Shown here: positions 1-5,920 of the stretch, piece by piece
Layout of the letters: each line of letters opens with the position of its first letter
Numbering within the stretch: position 1 is the stretch's first letter
Source: an uncultured Eisenbergiella sp.
Lineage (GTDB): Bacteria > Bacillota > Clostridia > Lachnospirales > Lachnospiraceae
NCBI GenBank assembly: GCA_948960675.1
Contig: CARDPF010000150.1
Coordinates: forward strand, 1 to 7,567
Reading direction: 5' to 3'
DNA length: 7,567 nt
The notes under the pieces: model-generated
Database searches by the model: none
What the model was told of the DNA's origin: nothing
The model's input: only the letters and a program-made list of their open reading frames with translations
Position numbers and translations under genes: made by a program

Positions 1-1187
1 TTGAGGCGGTGGGCTCCGTGGCGGCGGGTACGATGACCCTGGAGGATTTGGCCGAATTTGAGGAAAAGGTATGTCCCACCTGCGGTTCCTGCTCCGGTAT
101 GTATACCGCCAATTCCATGAACTGTCTTACGGAAGCGCTGGGAATGGGATTAAAGGGCAACGGAACCATTCCGGCAGTGTACTCCGAACGGATCCGTCTG
201 GCCAAGCATGCGGGCATGCAGATTATGGAACTGGTGGAAAAGGACATTAAGCCCAGGGATATCATGACAAAGGATGCGTTTATGAATGCACTGACCGTTG
301 ACATGGCGCTGGGCTGCTCCACCAATTCCATGCTGCATCTGCCTGCCATCGCGCATGAGGCCGGTGTGGAACTGAATATGGAGATTGCCAACGAGCTTTC
401 CGCCAAAACGCCGAATTTGTGCCATCTGGCCCCGGCAGGCCCGACTTATATGGAAGATTTGAATGAGGCCGGGGGTGTTTATGCGGTCATGAACGAACTG
501 CACAAGAAAGGGCTTTTGCATACGGATCTGATGACGGTTACGGCCAAAACCGTAGGGGAGAATATTGCAGGCTGTGTCAATAAGAATCCCGAGGTCATCC
601 GTCCGGTGGAGAATCCCTATTCCCAGACGGGCGGTATCGCGGTGCTCAAAGGAAACCTGGCGCCGGATACCGGTGTGGTAAAACGCAGCGCGGTGGTTCC
701 CGAGATGATGGTGCACGAGGGTCCGGCGCGGGTATTTGACTGTGAGGAGGACGCCATTGAGGCCATCAAGGGCGGAAGGATTGTGGCCGGGGACGTGGTC
801 GTGATCCGTTACGAAGGACCAAAAGGCGGCCCCGGCATGCGGGAAATGTTAAATCCTACCTCCGCGATTGCGGGGATGGGGCTGGGATCCAGCGTGGCGT
901 TGATCACGGATGGACGATTCTCCGGCGCTTCCAGGGGCGCTTCCATCGGCCATGTCTCCCCGGAGGCGGCGGTGGGCGGTCCGATTGCGCTGGTAGAGGA
1001 GGGGGATATCATCAGCATCGACATTCCCAATAACAGGCTGGATGTAAAGGTTTCCGATGCCGAAATGGAAAAGAGGAGACAGAACTGGCAGCCAAGAAAG
1101 CCCAAGGTGACAACCGGATATCTGGCACGGTACCGGGAGATGGTGACCAGCGGCAACCGGGGGGCGATTTTGGAAATCAAAAAATAA
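1..1187 (+). CDS. ilvD: Dihydroxy-acid dehydratase, 3' part (5' end outside window)
   Basis: IlvD dehydrates 2,3-dihydroxy-isovalerate and 2,3-dihydroxy-3-methylvalerate to the 2-keto acids, the third common step of valine and isoleucine synthesis; it is a cytosolic Fe-S enzyme. The reading frame is open from base 3 and ends in TAA at 1185-1187. About 395 codons are visible, so roughly 160 N-terminal residues of a ~555-residue protein, including the CDKxxP cysteine, lie upstream. Visible family motifs are CPTCGSC (72-92) followed by [15 protein letters not shown] (312-326), LCHLAP (417-434), and TDGRFSG (906-926), whose serine is the proposed catalytic base. The cysteine pattern resembles the E. 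coli-type, oxygen-labile [4Fe-4S] enzymes; this is inference. The GTG at 9 is an internal valine codon, not a start. ilvB follows after 41 nt, so the two are probably cotranscribed. Confidence 0.95.
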   Translation, partial: EAVGSVAAGTMTLEDLAEFEEKVCPTCGSCSGMYTANSMNCLTEALGMGLKGNGTIPAVYSERIRLAKHAGMQIMELVEKDIKPRDIMTKDAFMNALTVDMALGCSTNSMLHLPAIAHEAGVELNMEIANELSAKTPNLCHLAPAGPTYMEDLNEAGGVYAVMNELHKKGLLHTDLMTVTAKTVGENIAGCVNKNPEVIRPVENPYSQTGGIAVLKGNLAPDTGVVKRSAVVPEMMVHEGPARVFDCEEDAIEAIKGGRIVAGDVVVIRYEGPKGGPGMREMLNPTSAIAGMGLGSSVALITDGRFSGASRGASIGHVSPEAAVGGPIALVEEGDIISIDIPNNRLDVKVSDAEMEKRRQNWQPRKPKVTTGYLARYREMVTSGNRGAILEIKK

Positions 1188-1228
1188 GACGCAGGCAGCC
1201 TATAGTAGAAAATCGGAGGAAGAAACAT

Positions 1229-2908
1229 ATGGTATTAACAGGTGCGGAAATCATTGTGGAATGCCTCAAGGAGCAGGGTGTGGATACGGTTTTCGGGTAT
1301 CCGGGAGGTACGATCTTAAATGTATACGATGCGCTTTACAAACACAGCGACGAGATCTTCCATGTTTTGACTTCCCATGAGCAGGGGGCGGCCCACGCGG
1401 CGGACGGCTATGCCAGGGCTACGGGAAAGGTCGGCGTCTGCATGGCCACCAGCGGTCCTGGGGCCACCAATCTGGTTACGGGGATTGCCACCGCTTATAT
1501 GGACAGTGTGCCGATGGTGGCCATCACGGCCAACGTAAATCTGCCGCTTTTGGGAAAGGATACGTTTCAGGAGGTGGATATTGCGGGTGTGACCATGCCG
1601 ATTACCAAGCACGGCTATATTGTAAAAGATGTCCATATTCTTGCGCAGACCATCCGCAAAGCGTTCCAGATTGCCAAATCCGGCAGGCCAGGCCCAGTGC
1701 TGGTGGATGTGACAAAGGATGTGACGGCCAATACCTGCGAGTTTGCACCGCAAAAGCTACAGGAAGCGGAGGTGATTAACCGCTATACGCAAGAGGACAT
1801 CAAAAAGGCGCTGGAACTGATCCAAAACGCCAAAAAGCCGTTCATTTATCTGGGAGGCGGTGCGATTTTGTCCGGTGCGGCAGGGCAGGTGCGCGAGTTT
1901 GCCAAAAAGCTGGACGCCCCTGTCTGCGATACACTGATGGGCAAGGGCGCGTATGACGGATATGATCCGCTCTACACGGGGATGATCGGTATGCATGGGA
2001 CGAAAGCCTCCAACCTGGGCGTGAGCGAGTGTGACCTGCTGGTGGCGCTTGGCGCGCGGTTTTCCGACCGTGTGGTGGGAAATGCCAGCAAATTTGCAAG
2101 CCGGGCAAAGGTGTTGCACATCGACATCGACGCAGCGGAAATCAACAAAAACATCAAGGTAGACGTGGCGGTGGTGGGCGATTTGAAATGTGTGCTCACC
2201 GAGTTGAACGCACGCATGGGGCAGTCCTCCCATCCGGAATGGACCGCCCATATCCGGGAACTGAAGGAGAAATATCCTTTGAAATATGACGATTCCCAAT
2301 TAAGCTGCCCTTATGTGATGGAAGAGCTGGACCGCATTACAAAAGGGGAAGCGCTGGTAACTACCGATGTGGGGCAGCACCAGATGTGGGCGGCACAGTT
2401 TTATCATTATACAAAGCCCCGGACTTTCCTTTCTTCGGGGGGACTTGGCACCATGGGCTACGGACTGGGGGCTTGTATCGGTGCGAAAATGGGAAGGCCG
2501 GAAAAAATCTGTGTCAATATCGCGGGCGACGGATGCTTCCGCATGAATATGAACGAACTGGCCACGGCCAGCCGCTACCATATTCCGGTGATCCAGATTG
2601 TCATCAACAACCATGTGCTGGGGATGGTGCGCCAGTGGCAGACCCTGTTTTACGGGCAGCGCTATTCCCAGACGGTATTGGAGGATGCGGTGGATTTCTG
2701 CAAGGTTGCGGAAGGCCTTGGGTGTATGGCCATCCGTGTGACCCAAAAAGAGGAGGTGGCGCCGGCCATCGAAAAAGCCATCGCGCTGCAAAAGCCGGTG
2801 CTGATCGAGTGTGTGATCCCCAAGGATGATAAGGTATTTCCCATGGTTCCGGCAGGGGCGGCCATCAGCGAGGTGTTTGATGGGGATGACCTTGCCCAAA
2901 AAGAATGA
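1229..2908 (+). CDS. ilvB: Acetolactate synthase (AHAS) large subunit, anabolic type
   Basis: This ThDP- and FAD-dependent cytosolic enzyme condenses two pyruvates, or pyruvate with 2-ketobutyrate, to acetolactate or acetohydroxybutyrate, the first common step of branched-chain amino acid synthesis. The 559 residues are full length. The N-terminal ThDP-binding domain has FGYPGG and the catalytic Glu51 in SHEQGAAHAADGYAR. The middle FAD-type domain has GARFSDR (275-281). The C-terminal domain has the ThDP-Mg motif GDG (433-435) ending at NN (460-461), then GMVRQWQ (465-471). RFSDR and the MVRQWQ tryptophan point to the biosynthetic FAD enzyme rather than the catabolic AlsS type. The ATG is set by GGAGGA at 1215-1220, 8 nt upstream. 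No regulatory small subunit gene (ilvN/ilvH) follows; serC comes instead, after 94 nt. The small subunit may lie upstream or elsewhere. Confidence 0.95.
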   Translation: MVLTGAEIIVECLKEQGVDTVFGYPGGTILNVYDALYKHSDEIFHVLTSHEQGAAHAADGYARATGKVGVCMATSGPGATNLVTGIATAYMDSVPMVAITANVNLPLLGKDTFQEVDIAGVTMPITKHGYIVKDVHILAQTIRKAFQIAKSGRPGPVLVDVTKDVTANTCEFAPQKLQEAEVINRYTQEDIKKALELIQNAKKPFIYLGGGAILSGAAGQVREFAKKLDAPVCDTLMGKGAYDGYDPLYTGMIGMHGTKASNLGVSECDLLVALGARFSDRVVGNASKFASRAKVLHIDIDAAEINKNIKVDVAVVGDLKCVLTELNARMGQSSHPEWTAHIRELKEKYPLKYDDSQLSCPYVMEELDRITKGEALVTTDVGQHQMWAAQFYHYTKPRTFLSSGGLGTMGYGLGACIGAKMGRPEKICVNIAGDGCFRMNMNELATASRYHIPVIQIVINNHVLGMVRQWQTLFYGQRYSQTVLEDAVDFCKVAEGLGCMAIRVTQKEEVAPAIEKAIALQKPVLIECVIPKDDKVFPMVPAGAAISEVFDGDDLAQKE

Positions 2909-2953
2909 GGGTGCAGGAAAAGTTATGGTTTCGTAGTTACGAGAAAAGCAGCA

Positions 2954-2987
2954 GCGCGGCAGTTTGGGTTGCCTAGACTGGCTGTGC
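2954..2987 (+). other. Stem-loop in ilvB-serC spacer
   Basis: The arm GCGCGGCAGT (2954-2963) can pair with ACTGGCTGTGC (2977-2987): ten pairs with two G-U wobbles and one bulged G, around a 13-nt loop. It ends 6 nt before the serC ribosome binding site. No T-run follows, so it is not an intrinsic terminator. It may be an mRNA stability or processing element within the operon, or a chance fold. Confidence 0.35.
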
Positions 2988-2993
2988 GGAAAT

Positions 2994-2998
2994 GAGGG
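2994..2998 (+). promoter_or_regulatory. serC ribosome binding site (decides start)
   Basis: GAGGG lies 4 nt before the ATG at 3003. The frame stays open upstream to an ATG at 2964, but that codon has no purine-rich site and would add 13 residues that do not look like a SerC N-terminus. The start at 3003 gives the usual MARVYNFSAGPA beginning. Confidence 0.75.
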
Positions 2999-3002
2999 AA
3001 AA

Positions 3003-4085
3003 ATGGCGAGAGTATATAATTTTTCGGCAGGGCCTGCCATGCTTCCGGAGGAGGTGCTCCGGGAAGCGGCGGCAGAGATGCTGGACTACAGGGGCTGCGG
3101 GATGTCCGTGATGGAGATGAGCCACCGCTCCAAGGCGTTTGAGACGATCATCGGGGATGCGGAACAAGACCTGCGGGACCTGATGCAGATTCCGGACAAC
3201 TATAAGGTTTTGTTTTTGCAGGGAGGCGCGAGTCAGCAGTTTTCCATGATTCCCATGAATCTGATGAAAAACGGTGTGGCCGATTACATCATTACGGGAC
3301 AGTGGGCAAAGAAGGCTTACCAGGAAGCGTGTATGTACGGAAAAGCCAGGGCGGTGGCATCCTCCGAGGATCAGACGTTTTCCTATATACCGGACTGCTC
3401 GGATCTTCCCATTGATGCAGATGCGGATTATGTATATATTTGTGAAAACAATACGATTTACGGAACCAAATTTAAGACGCTCCCCAATACCAAAGGGAAA
3501 ACCCTGGTAGCGGATGTTTCCTCCTGCTTTTTGAGCGAACCGGTGGATGTGACCAAGTACGGCGTCATCTACGGCGGCGTGCAGAAAAACATAGGGCCTG
3601 CGGGCGTTGTCATCGTGATTATCAGGGAGGATTTGATTACACAGGACGTATTGCCGGGTACGCCCACCATGCTGCGCTACAAAACCCACGCGGATGCGGG
3701 CTCTTTGTACAATACGCCTCCGGCTTACGGAATCTATATTTGCGGCAAGGTATTCCGGTGGCTCAAAGCGCAGGGCGGACTGGAAGCCATGAAGGAATAT
3801 AACGAGAAGAAAGCCAAAATTTTGTATGACTTTTTGGACAAGAGCAAGCTCTTTTTGGGAACCGTCCGCAGGCAGGACCGCTCCCTGATGAACGTTCCTT
3901 TTGTCACGGGAAATGCCCAGCTGGATGCAAAATTTGTAAAAGAGGCAAAAGAAGCCGGTCTTGAGAATTTGAAAGGCCACCGCAGCGTGGGCGGCATGCG
4001 CGCCAGCATTTACAATGCAATGCCCATTGCAGGCGTAGAGGCGCTGGTGGATTTTATGGGGAAATTTGAAGGGGAAAACCTTTGA
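3003..4085 (+). CDS. serC: Phosphoserine aminotransferase
   Basis: SerC is a cytosolic PLP enzyme that converts 3-phosphohydroxypyruvate and glutamate to O-phosphoserine and 2-oxoglutarate; many SerC proteins also act in pyridoxal phosphate synthesis. The 360 residues match the family length. The N-terminus NFSAGPAMLP (6-15) is the family signature. GGASQQF is the usual phosphate/PLP-binding stretch. Lys195, in YGGVQKNIGPAG, is the Schiff-base lysine. GHRSVGGMRAS (325-335) carries the conserved C-terminal substrate-phosphate-binding His-Arg region. The chosen ATG has GAGGG 4 nt upstream. serA starts 17 nt after the stop, consistent with consecutive enzymes translated from one message; note that SerC acts on the product of SerA although its gene comes first. 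A long open frame antisense to it is a shadow. Confidence 0.96.
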   Translation: MARVYNFSAGPAMLPEEVLREAAAEMLDYRGCGMSVMEMSHRSKAFETIIGDAEQDLRDLMQIPDNYKVLFLQGGASQQFSMIPMNLMKNGVADYIITGQWAKKAYQEACMYGKARAVASSEDQTFSYIPDCSDLPIDADADYVYICENNTIYGTKFKTLPNTKGKTLVADVSSCFLSEPVDVTKYGVIYGGVQKNIGPAGVVIVIIREDLITQDVLPGTPTMLRYKTHADAGSLYNTPPAYGIYICGKVFRWLKAQGGLEAMKEYNEKKAKILYDFLDKSKLFLGTVRRQDRSLMNVPFVTGNAQLDAKFVKEAKEAGLENLKGHRSVGGMRASIYNAMPIAGVEALVDFMGKFEGENL

Positions 4086-4090
4086 GGCGG

Positions 4091-4097
4091 AAAGGAG
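4091..4097 (+). promoter_or_regulatory. serA ribosome binding site (decides start)
   Basis: AAAGGAG lies 5 nt before the ATG at 4103. The frame also opens at a TTG at 4082, which would overlap the serC stop codon, but that codon precedes the ribosome binding site and the extra seven residues are not family-like. The ATG at 4103 is preferred. Confidence 0.8.
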
Positions 4098-4102
4098 AAA
4101 AT

Positions 4103-5266
4103 ATGTACCGCTATTTATGTTTAAATCCGATAGCGAAAACCGGGCTGGATAATTTTACAAAGGATTACGTAAAAACGGAGGATATGCATCAGGCAGACGG
4201 GATTTTGGTCAGGAGCGCTGCCATGCACGACATGGAACTGCCCGATAATGTACTGGCGATTGCAAGGGCAGGCGCGGGCGTCAATAATATTCCCTTGGAT
4301 AAGTGCGCGCAAAAAGGCATTGTGGTTTTCAATACCCCCGGGGCCAACGCCAACGGGGTGAAGGAACTGGTCATTGCCGGCATGCTGTTAGCCAGCCGTG
4401 ATGTGGTGGAGGGCATTAACTGGGTGAAAAAAAACCGGGAGGATGCCAACATCGCAAAGGATGCGGAAAAGGAAAAGAAGCACTTTGCAGGCACGGAGGT
4501 GATGGGGAAAAAGCTGGGAATCATTGGGCTTGGGGCCATCGGCGTAAAGGTTGCCAACGTGGCCCGGCATCTGGGGATGGAAGTGTATGGTTATGATCCC
4601 TATGTATCCGTTGCCGCCGCCTGGAATTTGAGCCGTGATGTCAGACATGTGCTGGATGTGAATGAGATTTATGAGCAGTGTGACTTTATTACGATTCATG
4701 TGCCCCTCATGGACGCTACCAAGGGGATGATCAACCAGGAGGCAATCGGACGCATGAAAGACGGCGTGGTGCTGCTTAACTTTGCCAGGGACTTGCTGGT
4801 GGATGAGGATGCCGTGCTGGCGGGCGTACAGGCCGGTAAAATCAGGAGGTATGTGTCCGATTTCCCCAATCCCAAAACGGCTGGACAGCCCGGATGCATT
4901 GTGATTCCACACCTTGGCGCGTCCACGGAAGAGTCCGAGGAAAACTGCGCGGTGATGGCGGTCAAGGAACTCAAAGACTACTTGGAAAATGGGACGATTT
5001 CCCACAGCGTCAATTATCCGGACTGCGATATGGGAATCTGCACTTCCGCTTCCAGACTTGTGATTTTCCATAAAAATATTGCCAATATGATCGCGAAGTT
5101 TACTTCGGTCATGGGCTGGAATAACATCAACATCGAAAACATGATGAACAAGTCCAAAGGGGATGTGGCGTATACGATGCTGGATCTGGAAGCGCCTGCA
5201 AACGAGAGCATTGTAAACCAGCTCAAAACCATCGACGGCGTGTTCCGGGTCCGGGTGGTGAAATAA
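4103..5266 (+). CDS. serA: D-3-phosphoglycerate dehydrogenase, short form with C-terminal ACT domain
   Basis: SerA oxidises 3-phosphoglycerate to 3-phosphohydroxypyruvate with NAD, the committed step of serine synthesis. The protein has 387 residues. RAGAGVNNIPLD lies in the substrate domain. The Rossmann motif is G142-L-G-A-I-G147, followed by VYGYDPY with the NAD-ribose aspartate. Catalytic Arg229 lies in NFARD (usual RG replaced by RD) and catalytic His270 in PHLGAS. The stretch that usually reads DVFPxEP and supplies the catalytic Glu is SDFPNPK (252-258) here, with no Glu. A single ACT domain (about 318-387) follows, suggesting serine feedback control; there is no intervening domain as in long actinobacterial SerA. 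The replacement may be normal for this clostridial clade rather than a defect, since all other signatures are intact. Confidence 0.93.
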   Translation: MYRYLCLNPIAKTGLDNFTKDYVKTEDMHQADGILVRSAAMHDMELPDNVLAIARAGAGVNNIPLDKCAQKGIVVFNTPGANANGVKELVIAGMLLASRDVVEGINWVKKNREDANIAKDAEKEKKHFAGTEVMGKKLGIIGLGAIGVKVANVARHLGMEVYGYDPYVSVAAAWNLSRDVRHVLDVNEIYEQCDFITIHVPLMDATKGMINQEAIGRMKDGVVLLNFARDLLVDEDAVLAGVQAGKIRRYVSDFPNPKTAGQPGCIVIPHLGASTEESEENCAVMAVKELKDYLENGTISHSVNYPDCDMGICTSASRLVIFHKNIANMIAKFTSVMGWNNINIENMMNKSKGDVAYTMLDLEAPANESIVNQLKTIDGVFRVRVVK

Positions 5267-5272
5267 AAAGTC

Positions 5273-5305
5273 TTTCAGGGCATTTTTCGAACATGCCTTC
5301 TGGAA
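5273..5305 (+). other. Stem-loop just after serA
   Basis: AGGGCAT (5277-5283) pairs with ATGCCTT (5293-5299) around a 9-nt loop, with one G-U pair. Four more pairs are possible outside a 2-nt bulge (5273-5276 with 5302-5305). No T-run follows. It starts 6 nt past the serA stop and could protect the 3' end or assist the stronger hairpin that follows. Confidence 0.4.
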
Positions 5306-5310
5306 TGATC

Positions 5311-5361
5311 AAACGGGAAGGAAGAAAAGCGGTTTTGGCGCTTTTTCATTCCTTCCCGTTT
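5311..5361. terminator. Shared bidirectional terminator between convergent genes
   Basis: A perfect 13-bp outer stem (5311-5323 with 5349-5361) encloses a second 7-bp stem, AAAAGCG (5325-5331) with CGCTTTT (5339-5345), and a 7-nt loop. The inner stem has A-rich and T-rich flanks on both strands (T5 on plus, T4 on minus), as in bidirectional intrinsic terminators. It sits between the plus-strand serA stop (5266) and the minus-strand stop (5368). No T-run follows the outer stem, so the inner hairpin would be the terminating one, or the structure may mainly stabilise 3' ends. Confidence 0.6.
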
Positions 5362-5367
5362 ATGCCG

Positions 5368-5682
5368 TTATCCCCGGGCGTCAAAACGCAAAACCGCGTC
5401 ATTATCCGCCAAATCCGCCATGGCCTCCTGCACTTTGCGGTCGCTTTCCACAAAGGCCTCATTGGCCAAATCCATGTAGCGGATAAAAATGTCCTCCACG
5501 GCCACGTTCTGTTCTCTGGCGATCTGCTCAAAAATGGGTTTCATTTTCTCAAGCTGTACGGAAACCTGGGTTTTCTGGGGATCCAGATCGGGCATAACCT
5601 CGTTTGCATAGCCGGTGATGCGGTCCAAAAAAGCCCGGTCCTCTTTACTCATTGCCATTTGCCTGTCCATCCTTTTCTTCAT
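5368..5682 (-). CDS. Small acidic helical protein, function unknown
   Basis: I do not recognise this family. The frame encodes up to 104 residues with no cysteine, signal peptide or membrane segment. From about residue 12 on it looks mostly alpha-helical and is rich in Asp and Glu, as in KEDRAFLDRITGYANE and AVEDIFIRYMDLANEAF. That it is real is supported by a consensus-like promoter on the same strand (5846-5818), a terminator hairpin 7 nt past its stop, and its convergent placement to serA. The start is uncertain: the ATG at 5682 has no visible ribosome binding site, while those at 5658 (AGG 3 nt upstream, AAGGA about 11 nt upstream) and 5652 (AGG 9 nt upstream) have weak ones. The protein may therefore be 94-96 residues, beginning near MAMSKED or MSKED. 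The open frame on the opposite strand (5293-5730) has no comparable signals. Confidence 0.7.
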   Translation of the reverse strand: MKKRMDRQMAMSKEDRAFLDRITGYANEVMPDLDPQKTQVSVQLEKMKPIFEQIAREQNVAVEDIFIRYMDLANEAFVESDRKVQEAMADLADNDAVLRFDARG

Positions 5683-5683
5683 A

Positions 5684-5790
5684 TTTGCAACAGTTCAGCC
5701 TATGGCTTCACTGTTACCAAATCTGGCTGAATTCACACATTCTCACGGGCTTTGCAGCAGGTGCAAAGCCCTGGCCTGAACTGTTACGAA
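5684..5790. repeat. Imperfect palindromic element with terminal inverted repeats
   Basis: The ends are inverted repeats: 5684-5698 against 5776-5790, matching at 13 of 15 positions, with a perfect 10-bp core AACAGTTCAG (5689-5698) / CTGAACTGTT (5776-5785). Inside are the perfect hairpin 5747-5771, a TTCAGCC (5694-5700) / GGCTGAA (5725-5731) pair that competes with the outer stem, and two near-identical direct copies, CTGTTACCAA (5711-5720) and CTGTTACGAA (5781-5790). The layout fits a REP/MITE-like dispersed repeat or a structured 5' leader of the minus-strand gene. No target-site duplication is obvious. Confidence 0.55.
5747..5771. other. Perfect 10-bp hairpin inside the palindromic element
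   Basis: GGGCTTTGCA (5747-5756) and TGCAAAGCCC (5762-5771) are exact inverted copies around a 5-nt loop (GCAGG on the plus strand). No T-run follows on either strand, so this is not an intrinsic terminator. It would be the most stable local fold in the minus-strand leader RNA. Confidence 0.6.
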
Positions 5791-5817
5791 CGGTTATATT
5801 TATTTTGTACATAACTC

Positions 5818-5846
5818 ATTTTAACACTTGCGTATTGTTCTGTCAA
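5818..5846 (-). promoter_or_regulatory. Sigma-A-type promoter for the small minus-strand gene
   Basis: On the minus strand TTGACA (5846-5841), a perfect -35 consensus, is followed by a 17-nt spacer and TAAAAT (5823-5818), a one-mismatch -10. The expected start near 5811 gives a ~129-nt leader running through the palindromic element to the ATG at 5682. Confidence 0.7.
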
Positions 5847-5856
5847 AATGTAAAAT
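5828..5856 (+). promoter_or_regulatory. Sigma-A-type promoter for the DUF1015 gene
   Basis: TTGCGT (5828-5833), a 17-nt spacer and TAAAAT (5851-5856) predict a start near 5863, about 58 nt before the ATG. The DUF1015 gene thus has its own promoter despite lying downstream of the serine genes. The site interlocks with the opposite-strand promoter, so the two probably cannot be occupied at the same time. Confidence 0.65.
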
Positions 5857-5860
5857 AGAG

Positions 5861-5917
5861 ATAGTAATGACTTGATTGCCCTCTGGGTTACTATTTACGG
5901 GCAATAGAATGAGGGGG
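5861..5917 (+). promoter_or_regulatory. Candidate H-type pseudoknot leader with possible anti-Shine-Dalgarno switch
   Basis: Two perfect 7-bp pairings interleave: ATAGTAA (5861-5867) with TTACTAT (5888-5894), and ATTGCCC (5875-5881) with GGGCAAT (5899-5905). The order A-C-B-D is that of an H-type pseudoknot, with connecting stretches of 7, 6 and 4 nt. The ribosome binding site GAGGGGG (5911-5917) follows 5 nt later. CCCTC (5879-5883), which overlaps the second helix, can instead pair with GAGGG (5911-5915), so the two states would expose or hide the ribosome binding site. It matches no riboswitch class I know. Alternatively, ATAGTAA/TTACTAT may be a DNA operator just downstream of the promoter. 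Confidence 0.4.
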
Positions 5918-5920
5918 AAA

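Noticed and set aside
1229..2908. Catabolic acetolactate synthase (AlsS/BudB)
   Set aside because: The FAD-type RFSDR and MVRQWQ motifs and the ilvD neighbour favour the biosynthetic enzyme.
2964..3002. N-terminal extension of serC from the ATG at 2964
   Set aside because: No ribosome binding site, and the start lies inside a stem-loop loop. The added residues are unlike SerC, whereas 3003 gives the normal N-terminus.
2973..3980. 335-codon open frame antisense to serC
   Set aside because: It lies almost entirely opposite serC, which has full family signatures. It has no ribosome binding site or recognisable domain and its composition (His/Arg/Gln-rich) is typical of a shadow frame.
5293..5730. 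145-codon plus-strand open frame opposite the small minus-strand gene
   Set aside because: It starts in the terminator hairpin region without a ribosome binding site and crosses both the hairpin and the palindromic element. The minus-strand frame has a promoter and terminator in the right places.
5747..5771. Perfect hairpin as an intrinsic terminator
   Set aside because: Strong stem, but no T-run on either strand, and on the minus strand it would lie within the leader of an apparently intact gene.
5876..5920. N-terminal extension of the DUF1015 gene from an alternative start at 5876
   Set aside because: Not preceded by a ribosome binding site, begins only ~13 nt after the predicted transcription start, and overlaps the leader structure. 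GAGGGGG directly serves the ATG at 5921.
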